This document shows positions 15,277 through 25,060 of a stretch of DNA of 64,000 nucleotides, piece by piece; the stretch's first letter is position 1, and each line of letters opens with the position of its first letter. Made by a program: the position numbers and the translations under genes. The notes beneath the pieces are model-generated. The model had not been told where the DNA came from. It worked only from the letters and a program-made list of their open reading frames with translations, and made no database searches. The stretch is from Runella sp. MFBS21 (lineage in GTDB: Bacteria; Bacteroidota; Bacteroidia; Cytophagales; Spirosomataceae), in assembly GCF_029433105.1 (NCBI RefSeq), contig NZ_JARNTW010000002.1:163649-227648 (forward strand), in the 5' to 3' direction.

Positions 15277-16152
15277 ATGATTGAATATTTTTCACACTCT
15301 AGAAAACAGGGTGTACCTCTGTTTTCGATAATTATTCCTACTTGGAATAATCTCACTTATCTACAAACTTGCATTAGGAGCATTCGCCAAAACTCCACCT
15401 ATAATCATCAAATCGTATTGCATATCAATGAGGGAATGGACGGTACCGCCGAATGGGCCAAAAAAGAACAAATAGATTATAGCTATTCGGCCCAAAACGT
15501 CGGGATATGTCTTGGTTGTAATGCGGCGTATTCGCTAACCAAGGCTGATTATATCGTATACATGAACGACGACATGTATGCTTGTCCTGATTGGGACAAA
15601 TACCTTTATGATGCAATCAAAGAGTATGGAAAAGATGATTTTTATTTTTCTGGTACTCAAATAGAGCGTTATCCTCGCGACAATGCTTTTATCGTAAGTG
15701 GTAAAGATTATGGCGATAGCATTCAGAATTTTGATGAACAACGACTCCTACGCGATTATAGCTCTTTGGCGGTTCCTGATTGGAATGGCGCTTCATTTCC
15801 GCCAAGTGTGATGCACCGTCACTTTTGGAATCTAATTGGGGGTTTTAGCGTGGAGTTTAGCCCCGGTATGTATTCTGACCCTGATATGAGTCGTAAACTT
15901 TGGGAGGTAGGTGTGCGTAATTTTAGGGGAATTGGTAAAAGCCTTGTGTACCATTTTATTTCAAAGTCGGTCAGTAGGGTAAGTCACAATCCAGGACGTA
16001 AGCAGTTTCTAAAAAAATGGAAAATGACTGCCAATACTTTTTACACTTTTTATCTTGATTTTTATAATACCAAACAAAGCTCTTATATTTTTCCGATATC
16101 GTTAAAATTGAAGTTAAAATTATTGAGTGATAGAATCAGGCTGCATTTGTGA
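15277..16152 (+). CDS. Family 2 glycosyltransferase
   Basis: A 291-residue GT-A-fold glycosyltransferase that transfers a sugar from a nucleotide donor. The N-terminal half has FSIIIPTWNNLTYLQTCIRSI, a nucleotide-binding strand, and the metal-binding motif YMNDDMYACPDWD; FSPGMYSDPDMSRKLWEVG marks the acceptor side. No membrane segments are visible, so it is cytosolic or peripheral. It stands alone between two terminators, so its product (cell-surface glycan or protein glycosylation) cannot be inferred from neighbours. Start at the ATG 15277, preceded by 78 bases from the terminator. Confidence 0.88.
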   Translation: MIEYFSHSRKQGVPLFSIIIPTWNNLTYLQTCIRSIRQNSTYNHQIVLHINEGMDGTAEWAKKEQIDYSYSAQNVGICLGCNAAYSLTKADYIVYMNDDMYACPDWDKYLYDAIKEYGKDDFYFSGTQIERYPRDNAFIVSGKDYGDSIQNFDEQRLLRDYSSLAVPDWNGASFPPSVMHRHFWNLIGGFSVEFSPGMYSDPDMSRKLWEVGVRNFRGIGKSLVYHFISKSVSRVSHNPGRKQFLKKWKMTANTFYTFYLDFYNTKQSSYIFPISLKLKLKLLSDRIRLHL

Positions 16153-16207
16153 AAAGTAGCTGTTTAAAAATACAGCCAAAAAATAATTGATAGTTCGTTA
16201 CAGCTTG

Positions 16208-16239
16208 AAGCTTATCTTTTGCTAGAAAAAGATAAGCTT
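16208..16239. terminator. Bidirectional terminator between convergent genes
   Basis: A perfect 13-bp stem (AAGCTTATCTTTT at 16208-16220, complement at 16227-16239) with a 6-base loop overlaps the last codons of the minus-strand T9SS protein gene and follows the plus-strand glycosyltransferase. Its A/T ends serve both strands. Confidence 0.8.
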
Positions 16240-19200
16240 TTGTGTAAAGCGCTGGTGATTGATATAATAAACCAATATATAGCTTCCTTTGGGAAGTGCC
16301 GAAGGACGTAAAAAATAATTATTCCTACTATCTGAATTAGCATCTATTTGAGTATGCTTAATAGGAAGGAGGTGAGACACTTCTTGTCCAAGCATATTAT
16401 ACAAAAATGCTTCTTTAATGTCTACTTGCTGTGACGTAACCTGAAAGAAGTCTTTGATAGGGTTGGGGAATACGTTTGATTTTGTGTCGGCAATGAGAGG
16501 TGACCAATAACTAAAATCAATGCCAAAGCTCGCAATGGTAGGAGCGTATAGTTGGTTGCCAGCTTGTTCTGCTTTGATCACAACACGCACAGGTTTTGTT
16601 ATGTCGAGCCAGCCTTCTTTTGTCAAAATAGATTCGTAATTAGGGCTTAAATAAAGGGAGTCGTGGCGAATATAAAAAAGCTGAGAAGTAATGTAATTGT
16701 TGTCTAAGGAGCTATATATCAGTGGTAATCGAGACGAGGCCACACCTCGAATTTTAAAAGGGAAGTCTTTTGATAATAAATGATAAGTCTCATTGGTAGT
16801 CGAAAGCCCCTCAAAACTAATACTTTGGGGATATTGTTTAATCTGCCAATATAGGGTACGTTCAGTGGCGGCGTAGTGAGGGGTTTGTGGTTGAGAAATT
16901 CTGATTTTGACTGTTCCAGCTTCGCCAGTAGGATACATCAATCCCTCTTTGAAATAGGCACCTTTTCCTTCTACGAACACCCTAAGTGGTACTTCTGCGG
17001 TAGTGGTGTAAGTCAAAGGAAGAGGGCTGAAATCAACATACAGAGTAGTGTCATTGATAGATGTTTTGATAGAAGCTGTGGGGAGCTTAGGGAGTTGTAT
17101 CGTGGCAGAAGTATAGTAGGGTTGCCCACCTTTTACGGAAGTGGCTACGAATGACAACACGCCCGTGTCACCCCCAAATATGAGTTTATTGCCTTCTAGT
17201 TTGCCTATATTGTCTAATGAATGAGTGCGTACTTTGACTTGACCACTAGTGGCTTCATAAAATTCTGTGCGTATGTTGACATTTACGGTAGAACCATCCG
17301 AGCTAAAAGTTTCCAAGGTTAACCCTGTTTTTTTGAGGCTATCAGTTAGGGTAATTATCTTAGGCAAGTTTTTAATTTCAACCCATCTTGTCGAAGATTG
17401 AGTAGAATATCGATAAAGTTTATTGTCTAATACAGAAAGGATATCCTGATTAGGTAGAATATCTATCAATTTGTCGTTGGAAATCTGATAGTTAATGATA
17501 TCAAAACTTTTGCCAAAACGCCCTTTTACCTGAAACGAATTGTCTATAGATAAATCAGGCAAAAGCTTATTGAAACCAGCCAAAAGTAAATCTCCTCTTT
17601 GGGTAATATATTTGTAATGATCGAATTTTTCCGAGAAATCTCCATCCGAGTATAGTTTAGTATATCCATCTTGTCCTAAACGACAAACATAAATACTACT
17701 TCCATAACATGTTCCATTCAAGCATTGTCCATCAAAAAGAATGACAGTATTTCCTACTTTTTTTAGGTGTAATTCAGGAAAGCTGTAAGAGTGGAGGAGG
17801 GGTGCAGCTTTAAATTGGTTGTCTTTTTGACCATTTAAGGCAAATCTATTTCCTCCATGATAAATTTTACTATCGTTGGCTATGACCAGGTTGGTAATTA
17901 AAGCTCCGCCCTCCCAATTGAATTCTGAATCTAACTTTCCTTCAAATGTGTAGCGTTGTAGGGTATTGTTGGAAGAAGCATAAATGTGTTTTCGGATTGT
18001 ATCTACTTCTATTATATTACCAGCAATCGAAGAAAGCATCTGCTCTTGATTTTGAGCATCAATTTTGACTTTTGTGTTATCAAAAACGTCAAATAAGACT
18101 TCGCTTCCGCCTAGGTGAAATATTTTTTTGACGGGTTTTTCAAAACGGAAAAATTCTTGATTTTGATAATATTTAATAAACGACAATTGGCTGTCAAAAG
18201 GATTTTTATAACCTATCCAATAGTCAGCGTTTGATAAAGTTTGAATATAGGTGATTGCTCTTTCAAGCTTCCGTTTAGGAATTATAAATTCTCTGACGGT
18301 ATCAGCCAGTGTGTTAATGTTTACTTCATGCAGTTTTTGATAAATATCTTGATAATATAATATGTCGTTTTGTACTAGTAGAGTGGAGAAGTTGGCTAGG
18401 GGAGTGTCAAGTTTTTTGATATTTCCTTTATTATCAACAAAAGCAAAACCTTTCTTCTCTATCATATATGTAAGATAAGAAGTATTGGTCGATTCAAGGT
18501 ATTGATAGTTTATATTTGGATTGTTATCGATGAGGGGTAATTGTGCATTAAAAGGCAGTATTTTACCCTCAAAGCTAATTTTTATAATTTCTTTAAGATT
18601 ATTTTTATTATAAAGTATTTTTTTTATAATTAATGTATCTTCATGAAAATCAATATTTTGTAAGGATTCATAGGAAGAAGAAAGATGAAGGTCTTCCTGA
18701 TTTATTTCAAACACAAGATGATTGCTTGTCATCAGTTGTTCTTTGGGCCTCAAATGGTAAAGCTGAAGTGCAGATTTTTTAGTATTAGGGTTATGAATGA
18801 CCCAGACCCAGATATTTTTATCAATATCTACTCTTATGTTACCCACCAAGAATGTGCTTGAATTTGACTTTGAGCTTAAGTGTTGATTGTTGATGGTCGC
18901 TAAAAAATGACCATCAGTATCGTATACGTGTAGATTCTCAATAGATATGTTTCCTGCTACCAATTCTTTGGTGATGATACACCCATTACTTATTTGGTCA
19001 ATCCTAAACTCTTTGACTTGAATCGTTTTTGTTTGTAAAGTCGCTAAATCAAAATAAGATAGATTGTGACCCGTGGTGTTGTCGTTATTTGTAAAAGGAA
19101 TGTACCAGAAACCATCGTTAGTAAGACTATTTCTTATAAAATTCCCCTGAAATTTTTCAATAATATTACCTTTTGAGTCTAGAACAGCTATTTCATTTGG

Positions 19201-19401
19201 ATTAGAATAAATGACTTCTGGAGAAGGTAGCTCTATAGAAGCAATCGTAAATTTTGAATTAAATTCAATGATTTGCTTGATTTGATAACTTGCTGTTTCG
19301 AAGGTTGGAGCTTGAAATACAAACTTGCTATCAGGAGCATATATTTGAGCCTTTAAAGCTCCAAATAATAGAAAAAATAGAGAAGTGTAGATGATTTTCA
19401 T
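16222..19401 (-). CDS. Large secreted protein with type IX secretion C-terminal domain
   Basis: A 1059-residue exported protein. Signal peptide MKIIYTSLFFLLFGALKAQ; then about 700 residues of repeated beta-rich segments in the style of two-component-regulator-like or delta-60 propellers (blocks such as NDILYYQDIYQKLHEVN and GNRFALNGQKDNQFKAAP); an MBG-like Ig domain around residues 780-900 (PLPLTYTTTAEVPLRV, YPTGEAGTVKIRISQ); and the type A sorting domain VFPNPIKDFFQVTS from residue 977 to the end, which sends it through the T9SS to the cell surface or medium. No enzyme motif is seen. It appears monocistronic, bounded by terminators on both sides. Confidence 0.82.
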   Translation of the reverse strand: MKIIYTSLFFLLFGALKAQIYAPDSKFVFQAPTFETASYQIKQIIEFNSKFTIASIELPSPEVIYSNPNEIAVLDSKGNIIEKFQGNFIRNSLTNDGFWYIPFTNNDNTTGHNLSYFDLATLQTKTIQVKEFRIDQISNGCIITKELVAGNISIENLHVYDTDGHFLATINNQHLSSKSNSSTFLVGNIRVDIDKNIWVWVIHNPNTKKSALQLYHLRPKEQLMTSNHLVFEINQEDLHLSSSYESLQNIDFHEDTLIIKKILYNKNNLKEIIKISFEGKILPFNAQLPLIDNNPNINYQYLESTNTSYLTYMIEKKGFAFVDNKGNIKKLDTPLANFSTLLVQNDILYYQDIYQKLHEVNINTLADTVREFIIPKRKLERAITYIQTLSNADYWIGYKNPFDSQLSFIKYYQNQEFFRFEKPVKKIFHLGGSEVLFDVFDNTKVKIDAQNQEQMLSSIAGNIIEVDTIRKHIYASSNNTLQRYTFEGKLDSEFNWEGGALITNLVIANDSKIYHGGNRFALNGQKDNQFKAAPLLHSYSFPELHLKKVGNTVILFDGQCLNGTCYGSSIYVCRLGQDGYTKLYSDGDFSEKFDHYKYITQRGDLLLAGFNKLLPDLSIDNSFQVKGRFGKSFDIINYQISNDKLIDILPNQDILSVLDNKLYRYSTQSSTRWVEIKNLPKIITLTDSLKKTGLTLETFSSDGSTVNVNIRTEFYEATSGQVKVRTHSLDNIGKLEGNKLIFGGDTGVLSFVATSVKGGQPYYTSATIQLPKLPTASIKTSINDTTLYVDFSPLPLTYTTTAEVPLRVFVEGKGAYFKEGLMYPTGEAGTVKIRISQPQTPHYAATERTLYWQIKQYPQSISFEGLSTTNETYHLLSKDFPFKIRGVASSRLPLIYSSLDNNYITSQLFYIRHDSLYLSPNYESILTKEGWLDITKPVRVVIKAEQAGNQLYAPTIASFGIDFSYWSPLIADTKSNVFPNPIKDFFQVTSQQVDIKEAFLYNMLGQEVSHLLPIKHTQIDANSDSRNNYFLRPSALPKGSYILVYYINHQRFTQKLIFF

Positions 19402-19474
19402 TAATGTTGAAGTAGATAGGCTGTACTACAATTAAGTTTTATTCAAAAATAAAAAACTTAATTTATTAATAAAA

Positions 19475-19515
19475 AAAGGAATGGAAATAAACTAGACAGT
19501 TATTCCCATTCCTTT
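19475..19515 (-). terminator. Terminator after the esterase gene
   Basis: AAAGGAATGG/CCATTCCTTT pair perfectly, extended by AATAA/TTATT beyond one mismatch, with a 9-base loop. Read on the minus strand the stem is followed by a run of T (19471-19477 complement), 29 bases past the esterase stop. Confidence 0.8.
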
Positions 19516-19544
19516 AAAATACTTTGGCTAATTGTATGTATCTT

Positions 19545-20495
19545 TTACTGCGCTAGACCCATGCCAATGAGCCAATTATGGCACCCATCGGGCCAGCCAT
19601 GTACGGAGCCTTTTTGTTTTTTTGCCAGTCCAAATCCATGCCCACCATTTTCATAAATGAGTATAGAAGCGGGAATATTTAATTTGCGTAGCGCATCATA
19701 ATAAAGCAAGCTATTTTCGACGGGTACGCCTTTATCGTCCGTAGCATGAACCAATAAAGTAGGAGGTGTTTTGTCGGATACTTGTTTTTCGGTTGAGAAA
19801 AGCGCTAACTTGGCGGGGTCAGGGTTTTTGCCTAGCAATTTTTCAAACGAACCCGCGTGCTTTTTGGAACCAGAACTAATAACAGGATACATTAAAATCG
19901 CAAAATTGGGTTTTAAAACATCCACACTGCTCAAGTTGTCGAAGGCCGAAAATTGGGGAGCAAGGTGCCAAAGTGTACTCACCGTCGAAGCCAAATGCCC
20001 TCCTGCCGAAAAGCCCATCACACCGATACGGTTGGGGTCGATGTTGTATTTGGCTGCATTTTCCCGAATCAATTTCATCCCTTGAAGCGCATCTTGGAGT
20101 GCTACTTCGTGTTTGTTGGACCAGAGGGCGTCGTCGGGTAGGCGGTATTTTAGTACAAATGCGGTTACGCCAAAACCATTAAACCATTTGGCTACATCCA
20201 CTCCTTCATGACCTGCTGCTTCTATACCATAGCCACCCCCCGGACAAATCATTACGGCCGTGCCATTGGGTTTGGCTGGAAAGTAAGCCGACAAAGTAGG
20301 CAATACAATATTACTGATTCGCAAAACACCATCATTGCCGACTTCAATCTTTTCTTGAATTGTACGATTTTTTAAATCATTAGGAATCTGCCCTTCGGGC
20401 CAAAGAGGAATGACGGTTTGCGAACGCGACATGGTAGAAATCAGACTTAAGGATAAAAATTGAAGGAGGAGAAGCAAACGATAAGTGCGGCGCAT
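19545..20495 (-). CDS. Secreted alpha/beta-hydrolase, esterase/carbohydrate-esterase type
   Basis: A 316-residue exported hydrolase. Signal peptide MRRTYRLLLLLQFLSLSLISTMSRSQ, oxyanion motif ICPGGGYGIEAAGHEG, nucleophile elbow GVMGFSAGGHLAS, Asp in LLVHATDDKGVPVENS and His in ENGGHGFG give a full catalytic triad. It is close in style to the BD-FAE/acetylxylan-esterase-like group that deacylates plant polysaccharides, but no polysaccharide locus adjoins it, so the substrate is open. The 2OG dioxygenase gene upstream is on the same strand 93 bases away. Confidence 0.88.
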   Translation of the reverse strand: MRRTYRLLLLLQFLSLSLISTMSRSQTVIPLWPEGQIPNDLKNRTIQEKIEVGNDGVLRISNIVLPTLSAYFPAKPNGTAVMICPGGGYGIEAAGHEGVDVAKWFNGFGVTAFVLKYRLPDDALWSNKHEVALQDALQGMKLIRENAAKYNIDPNRIGVMGFSAGGHLASTVSTLWHLAPQFSAFDNLSSVDVLKPNFAILMYPVISSGSKKHAGSFEKLLGKNPDPAKLALFSTEKQVSDKTPPTLLVHATDDKGVPVENSLLYYDALRKLNIPASILIYENGGHGFGLAKKQKGSVHGWPDGCHNWLIGMGLAQ

Positions 20496-20588
20496 AAAAC
20501 TGAAGGAATAAATGTTTAGTTTTTTGGTTATAAAAGCAAATAAACCTCAAAAGTTAATCTCTCTGTCTGCTAGAAAAAACGATTCAAA

Positions 20589-21197
20589 CTAGTAAGTACG
20601 TAGCCAACCTGTGAGGCTGAGACGTTCGCGAGTAGCAGGAAGTACCTCATGTTCGAGTTTGTCAGCTTCAAAGCATACGAGTCGGCCTCCTATGGGAGAG
20701 ACTTTGAGTGACTCGCCATTGGAAAGATACACCACCAACTCCCCCCCATCGGTAGGTTCCCAATTTTCGTTAAGATAGCAAATCACCGACATTTTGCGGC
20801 GGGAGTCATGGCGAAAGCGGTCAAGATGTCGTTTATAAAAAGTGCCTACTGGATAGAGCGCATAATGAAACTCAAAATCGCGAAGACCCAGAAAACAAGT
20901 ACGGTTGAGATATTGAATCAAATCATTGATTTTTTCAAAAAAGGCTTGTTCTGCGGGGTAAGTTGAATGTTCGTTGAGCCACAAAATATGATCTCCTCTG
21001 ATTCCTGCCTTGACCTGATGCTCCGACCCTTGCCCAATGCCCGCCGTTTTGAAGGCGCCGTCAGAATGCCGTTGTCGTAATGTTTGACTCAATGACTTTA
21101 GCTCGGAAGGGTTCAAAAAGTTGTCTAATATTCCGTAACCTTGTTCTGTGATGTTGTCTATCAGCGTATCAAATATCTCCATGAGGGGCGTTGCCAT
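20589..21197 (-). CDS. 2-oxoglutarate/Fe(II)-dependent dioxygenase (prolyl-4-hydroxylase-like)
   Basis: A 202-residue cytosolic oxygenase of the SM-20/P4Hc type. The double-stranded beta-helix carries the iron-binding H124xD126 (KRHLDRFRHD) and H183 (ADKLEHEVLP), followed by an Arg (R192) that binds 2-oxoglutarate in TRERLSLTGWLR. The N-terminal half is helical. Related bacterial enzymes hydroxylate proline in proteins such as EF-Tu; the target here is not known. Start at the ATG 21197 with MATPLMEIFDTL. Confidence 0.88.
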   Translation of the reverse strand: MATPLMEIFDTLIDNITEQGYGILDNFLNPSELKSLSQTLRQRHSDGAFKTAGIGQGSEHQVKAGIRGDHILWLNEHSTYPAEQAFFEKINDLIQYLNRTCFLGLRDFEFHYALYPVGTFYKRHLDRFRHDSRRKMSVICYLNENWEPTDGGELVVYLSNGESLKVSPIGGRLVCFEADKLEHEVLPATRERLSLTGWLRTY

Positions 21198-21604
21198 AAA
21201 TAAAACACTAAGTAATGAATTTTAACTTAAATAAGCACAGCGGTAATTTGATAGTTTGAAAATTAGGTAATTTGAGATTTTATTGTAATATTCTGATTAT
21301 CAAAAATTTATATCGATTTTGACTCTTGAATTTATATGTTTGTAAATTTTATAAAGTGTTTTTTTGGTATATTTTATTCTTTTCATCAGAATAGCTCCTT
21401 TCATTTTGGTTTTGCCCACAGATTGAATGTTAGTATTCTATCCCTGATAGGGGTTCTAAGTCTAAGTTGGGCTGTTGAGTACCCACAAAAAATGACTTTG
21501 GTTAACGATTGTTAATGTTGGGATTAGGATTGTGAAATTAAAATAGAAACCCCTAACTTTTCGTTGAAATAGTACAAAGTTGAATTTAACATATCAATAA
21601 GGTC
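21198..21604. other. Divergent intergenic region, 407 bases
   Basis: An AT-rich gap between the dioxygenase (minus) and the Trp-rich protein (plus). A short palindrome CCCTGATAGGG lies at 21442-21452. I see no convincing promoter pair, RNA gene or open frame; both genes must start within it. Confidence 0.4.
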
Positions 21605-22789
21605 ATGAAAGCAATTCATAAAATAAAATGGGTGTATCTCGTTCTCTTATTAACCATAGCAGGAACGACCCTTGCGCAGCCTGGAGTCAGAATTTCTCGC
21701 TATGATTTCTATGATGAACTAGCCCCTTATGGCCAATGGATGGACTATCCTTCTTATGGCCAAGTATGGCGTCCACGGGTAGAAGTAGGGTTTCAGCCCT
21801 ATGCTACTGCAGGCCACTGGGAAATGACCGAATACGGCAATACCTGGATGTCAGACTATGAGTGGGGGTGGGCACCTTTTCACTACGGTCGTTGGTTGTT
21901 TGATGATTATTATGGCTGGATTTGGGTTCCTGACGATGAGTGGGGCCCTGCTTGGGTTACTTGGCGTTCGGGGGGAGGTTATTATGGCTGGGCACCCTTA
22001 GGCCCTGGTATGGGAATAGACCTCCATATTAGTGTCAATCTTCCTTACAATTACTGGGTGTTTGTGCCAGAGATATACATCAGAAGCCCTCGCGTTTATA
22101 GTTACTGCGTGCCTCGCCCAAGGGTAGTAAATGTCTACAATAGCACTACTATTATCAACAATTATTATCGATACAACAATCGCTCGTATGTGTATGGCCC
22201 TCAGCGCTATGATATTGAGCGTGTAACCAGAAGCAGAGTAAATGTGTACCGCGCCGATGACCTGTATCGCCAAGGTAGAAGCTACGCTCGCAACAATGAC
22301 CGCGACTATCGTCAAGAACCCAATCGTAATTATGGCCCCTCACGCCCTACTTATGATACACCAGCTCGACGCGATAACCAATCTTATTCAGGTAACAACA
22401 ACAGAGTATATCGCGACAATACGCCCCCTGCTCGCTCGCAAGATGGGCAAAACGACAGAAGTTACCAATCGGCTCCCCGTGGTAATGCTCAACGTACTTG
22501 GTCGGACGATAGCTACTCGCAGCCACGTAACGGAAGAGAAAGCCAAAGTCGCGAAACTACTCCGCAGCGTACTTATGAGAATGCTCCTTCGCGACGCGGA
22601 GGAGGTGACAATGGAGCACCCACTCGCTCGTACGAACCCTCGCGCGATACGCGTGACTACTCACGGGCTCGTGGTCAACAAGAATCATCGCCTCGTAGCT
22701 CTTCTGAGCGCCAAGGCGGCGGTGGCGAAAGAGAGGGCGGTGGTGAAAGAGTGGGCGGCGGTGGTGGCCGCCGTGGCGGAGGCAACTGA
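21605..22789 (+). CDS. Trp/Tyr/Gly-rich secreted protein, DUF6600-like with disordered Arg-rich tail
   Basis: A 394-residue exported protein. After the signal peptide (MKAIHKIKWVYLVLLLTIAGTTLAQ) come repeated aromatic motifs: ELAPYGQWMDYPSYGQVWRP, HWEMTEYGNTWMSDYEWGWAPFHYGRW, GWIWVPDDEWGPAWVTWRSG and YYGWAPLGPG, the WxPxGRW-type repeats of DUF6600-like proteins. Residues about 215-394 are low complexity, rich in Arg, Asn, Ser, Gln and Gly, ending in GGG/RGGG blocks. The role is unknown; likely envelope-associated. It is convergent with a LytTR regulator and shares a terminator with it. Out-of-frame open frames over the tail are composition artefacts. Confidence 0.8.
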   Translation: MKAIHKIKWVYLVLLLTIAGTTLAQPGVRISRYDFYDELAPYGQWMDYPSYGQVWRPRVEVGFQPYATAGHWEMTEYGNTWMSDYEWGWAPFHYGRWLFDDYYGWIWVPDDEWGPAWVTWRSGGGYYGWAPLGPGMGIDLHISVNLPYNYWVFVPEIYIRSPRVYSYCVPRPRVVNVYNSTTIINNYYRYNNRSYVYGPQRYDIERVTRSRVNVYRADDLYRQGRSYARNNDRDYRQEPNRNYGPSRPTYDTPARRDNQSYSGNNNRVYRDNTPPARSQDGQNDRSYQSAPRGNAQRTWSDDSYSQPRNGRESQSRETTPQRTYENAPSRRGGGDNGAPTRSYEPSRDTRDYSRARGQQESSPRSSSERQGGGGEREGGGERVGGGGGRRGGGN

Positions 22790-22815
22790 CAACAAAGGTA
22801 AAGACACGTAAGTAG

Positions 22816-22852
22816 AATGGGCATAAATCACAGAAAGTGGTTTATGCCCATT
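22816..22852. terminator. Bidirectional terminator
   Basis: AATGGGCATAAA.CAC pairs with GTG.TTTATGCCCATT around a short loop, with A/T runs on both sides, between convergent genes and overlapping the LytTR stop codon. Confidence 0.8.
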
Positions 22853-23606
22853 TGCTTACAAACTGATTGAAAGTGTCTTTATACTGCTCACTTACCGGAA
22901 TGGTAGTATTCCCAATTTGAATGCTATTGCGTGTAAGAGAAGTGATTTTTTCTAAAGAAACAATAAACGAACGGTGTACCCTCATAAAGCGCCGTGACGG
23001 AAGCTTATCTTCGAGTGCTTTCAGACTTGTAAGCGATAAAATGGGCTTGGTAGAGCTTTGTAAATGCACCTTTACGTAATCTTTCAGCCCTTCGATATAC
23101 AAAATATCATTGAACGCTACCCTTACCAACTGATACTCAACTTTCAAAAACAAGGAGTCTTCTTCGGGCTCGGCAGGAAGTGAAGCTGGCGTAGGCGGTG
23201 CTACTGGTGCTGGAGTGGGGCGATTCACTAGCTCAAAGTATCCTTTGGCCTTGGTCGCTGCTCTCAAAAATTCCTCATAATTAAATGGCTTCAGTAAGTA
23301 ATCAAGAGCATCTACTTTATAACCTTCAAGGGCAAAATTGTTGAAAGCTGTCGTGAAAATAATGCGTGGACCTGCTCCATTTTGCTGGCTTTGAGAAAGA
23401 ATGCGAGCCAATTCGATGCCTGTCAAATCGGGCATTTGAATATCCAAAAAAATCAAATCAACTTGGAGCGTGTGCAGTCCCTGTAAGGCTTCTACTGCAC
23501 TGGAGTATTTTCCTATTAAATTAAGAAAAGGAGTTTTTTCGATAAAAACACTCACCAATCCCAAGGCAAGTGGTTCGTCATCAACGGCTATGCAATTGAG
23601 CATCAT
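22842..23606 (-). CDS. LytTR-family response regulator
   Basis: A 254-residue DNA-binding regulator. Receiver domain at residues 1-120 with acidic pocket D9D10 and phosphoacceptor D55 (LIFLDIQMPDLTG), Lys in YLLKPFNYEE; a Pro-rich linker (PTPAPVAPPTPASLP); and a C-terminal LytTR domain (ILYIEGLKDYVKVHL, RFMRVHRSFIVSLEKI). It starts inside the kinase gene (26-base overlap), a translationally coupled pair. The two first Met codons are equivalent; the target genes are not visible. Confidence 0.93.
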   Translation of the reverse strand: MMLNCIAVDDEPLALGLVSVFIEKTPFLNLIGKYSSAVEALQGLHTLQVDLIFLDIQMPDLTGIELARILSQSQQNGAGPRIIFTTAFNNFALEGYKVDALDYLLKPFNYEEFLRAATKAKGYFELVNRPTPAPVAPPTPASLPAEPEEDSLFLKVEYQLVRVAFNDILYIEGLKDYVKVHLQSSTKPILSLTSLKALEDKLPSRRFMRVHRSFIVSLEKITSLTRNSIQIGNTTIPVSEQYKDTFNQFVSKWA

Positions 23607-24708
23607 AGAGAGGCGGACTAGAGTGATTAGTTTGTGATTGAACAGCGGTAGTTTGAAGGGTCAATTCTACCAAAAATTCATCATTGGCGGTATGCTCCGT
23701 AATTTTAAGATCATAACGGTCGGGATATAACAAATCCAGACGACGACGCGTGTTGACCAATCCAATACCGTTGCTTTCTTCCAACGATACGCTTTTCTGT
23801 GAAAAGAGCGTATTTCTCACTTCTACCCGTAAAATTTGAGCTTCTTGCTTGATACCAATATAAATATGACTGGGCTGGGTAGCACTTACCCCGTGTTTAA
23901 AGGCATTTTCGAGAAAAGGCAAAAGTATCATGGGGGCGATAGCTACGTCAGTTTGGGGAGTGGGTTGTTCAAACTCTACTTTTACTTTATCGGTGAGTCG
24001 AAGCTGCATAAGTTGGATATAGTCTTGCAAAAAAGCAATCTCTTGACTCAATCTGACAGTCCCTTCTTTGGTTTCATACAATACATACCGCATCATTCTG
24101 GATAATCTATGCAATGCTTCCTGAGCCGATTCTACATCTATCATGGTAAGGGCATAGATATTGTTGAGGGTATTGAAGAAAAAGTGAGGGTTGATTTGGG
24201 CTTTCAAAAAGGAAAGCTCAGAAGTAACTTTGTCTTTCTCCAATTGTACCCGTACTTGGGTGTCTTTTTGCCATGTTTGCACTACCGTAATACTCGTACT
24301 TGCCCCAAGCGAAAGCAAAGAATACAGGAAAGTAAAAGAATCAAAGCGGCGCGGACGATTGGGATTGTAAGGCTCGTTGGGTCTAAATACCTTATGCCAC
24401 AGCTCGGGCAAATTAAGCCAAGTTTCAAGCCCTTGAATACTCCAATAAATCGTAACTACGATGCTCACAATCGAGACAATATACCAAGCTGTGTGGTTGC
24501 GAAAAAGTAACTTTGGTACTAAAATATAGGTATTTACGTAGAAAGCAATTACCAGTAAGCTCAATAATACCCACTGTTTGACCCAAAATTCAGAAGGCGG
24601 ATCGATGCTCATGCCTTTGGGTTGTGAAAACAAAAGAGGAGTCACAAGGAGCCACCCAAAGATATGCAGCATGAAAGGTATATAACGACGTTGGGGACGG
24701 AGGAGCAT
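23581..24708 (-). CDS. LytS-type sensor histidine kinase
   Basis: A 375-residue inner-membrane kinase. Four hydrophobic segments in the first 150 residues (HIFGWLLVTPLLF, WVLLSLLVIAFYVNTYILV, WYIVSIVSIVVTIYWSIQ, FTFLYSLLSLGAS) form a membrane sensor without a large periplasmic domain. A coiled segment leads to the His_kinase block LSFLKAQINPHFFFNTLNNIYAL with the phosphorylated His, and an ATPase domain (PMILLPFLENAFKHGVS, GIGLVNTRRRLDLLY). It is first in the pair with the LytTR regulator. The signal is unknown. Confidence 0.93.
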   Translation of the reverse strand: MLLRPQRRYIPFMLHIFGWLLVTPLLFSQPKGMSIDPPSEFWVKQWVLLSLLVIAFYVNTYILVPKLLFRNHTAWYIVSIVSIVVTIYWSIQGLETWLNLPELWHKVFRPNEPYNPNRPRRFDSFTFLYSLLSLGASTSITVVQTWQKDTQVRVQLEKDKVTSELSFLKAQINPHFFFNTLNNIYALTMIDVESAQEALHRLSRMMRYVLYETKEGTVRLSQEIAFLQDYIQLMQLRLTDKVKVEFEQPTPQTDVAIAPMILLPFLENAFKHGVSATQPSHIYIGIKQEAQILRVEVRNTLFSQKSVSLEESNGIGLVNTRRRLDLLYPDRYDLKITEHTANDEFLVELTLQTTAVQSQTNHSSPPLYDAQLHSR

Positions 24709-25060
24709 AACAATACAATTTAGTCTGCAATATTAAAAAACGACGTTGAGTATTGAGGTTTAGAATCTACTAACCTAAAGGATTTACCGACAGAGACCTA
24801 ACTTTGTTCTTTGAGTGAGATGCCTAAACAAATTTAGAATAATCTCATTGTAGACCAAATCAAATAACTTAATTTCCTTTTAAGGATATTTTTTTGGTTT
24901 GAAAATCAGGGGATTATATGGAACGAATGCGGGCTGGTTTTTAGATTAATAAACAAATAAAAATGCCCGTTGGATAAAATTTGTGTTTTTGATTGGTTCA
25001 TAATCAATATCTTAATTCCATAATAAGTGAAAGGGCACAGGTATTAAAGAAAGAGAATAA
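24709..25060. other. Divergent intergenic region, 352 bases
   Basis: AT-rich gap between the kinase (minus) and the DUF2279 gene (plus). No repeats, strong hairpins or credible small open frames were seen; the promoters of both genes are expected here but no exact TTTG/TAnnTTTG pair stands out. Confidence 0.4.

Noticed and set aside
22242..22811. Out-of-frame open frame over the Arg-rich tail
   Set aside because: A composition artefact of the real gene in another frame.
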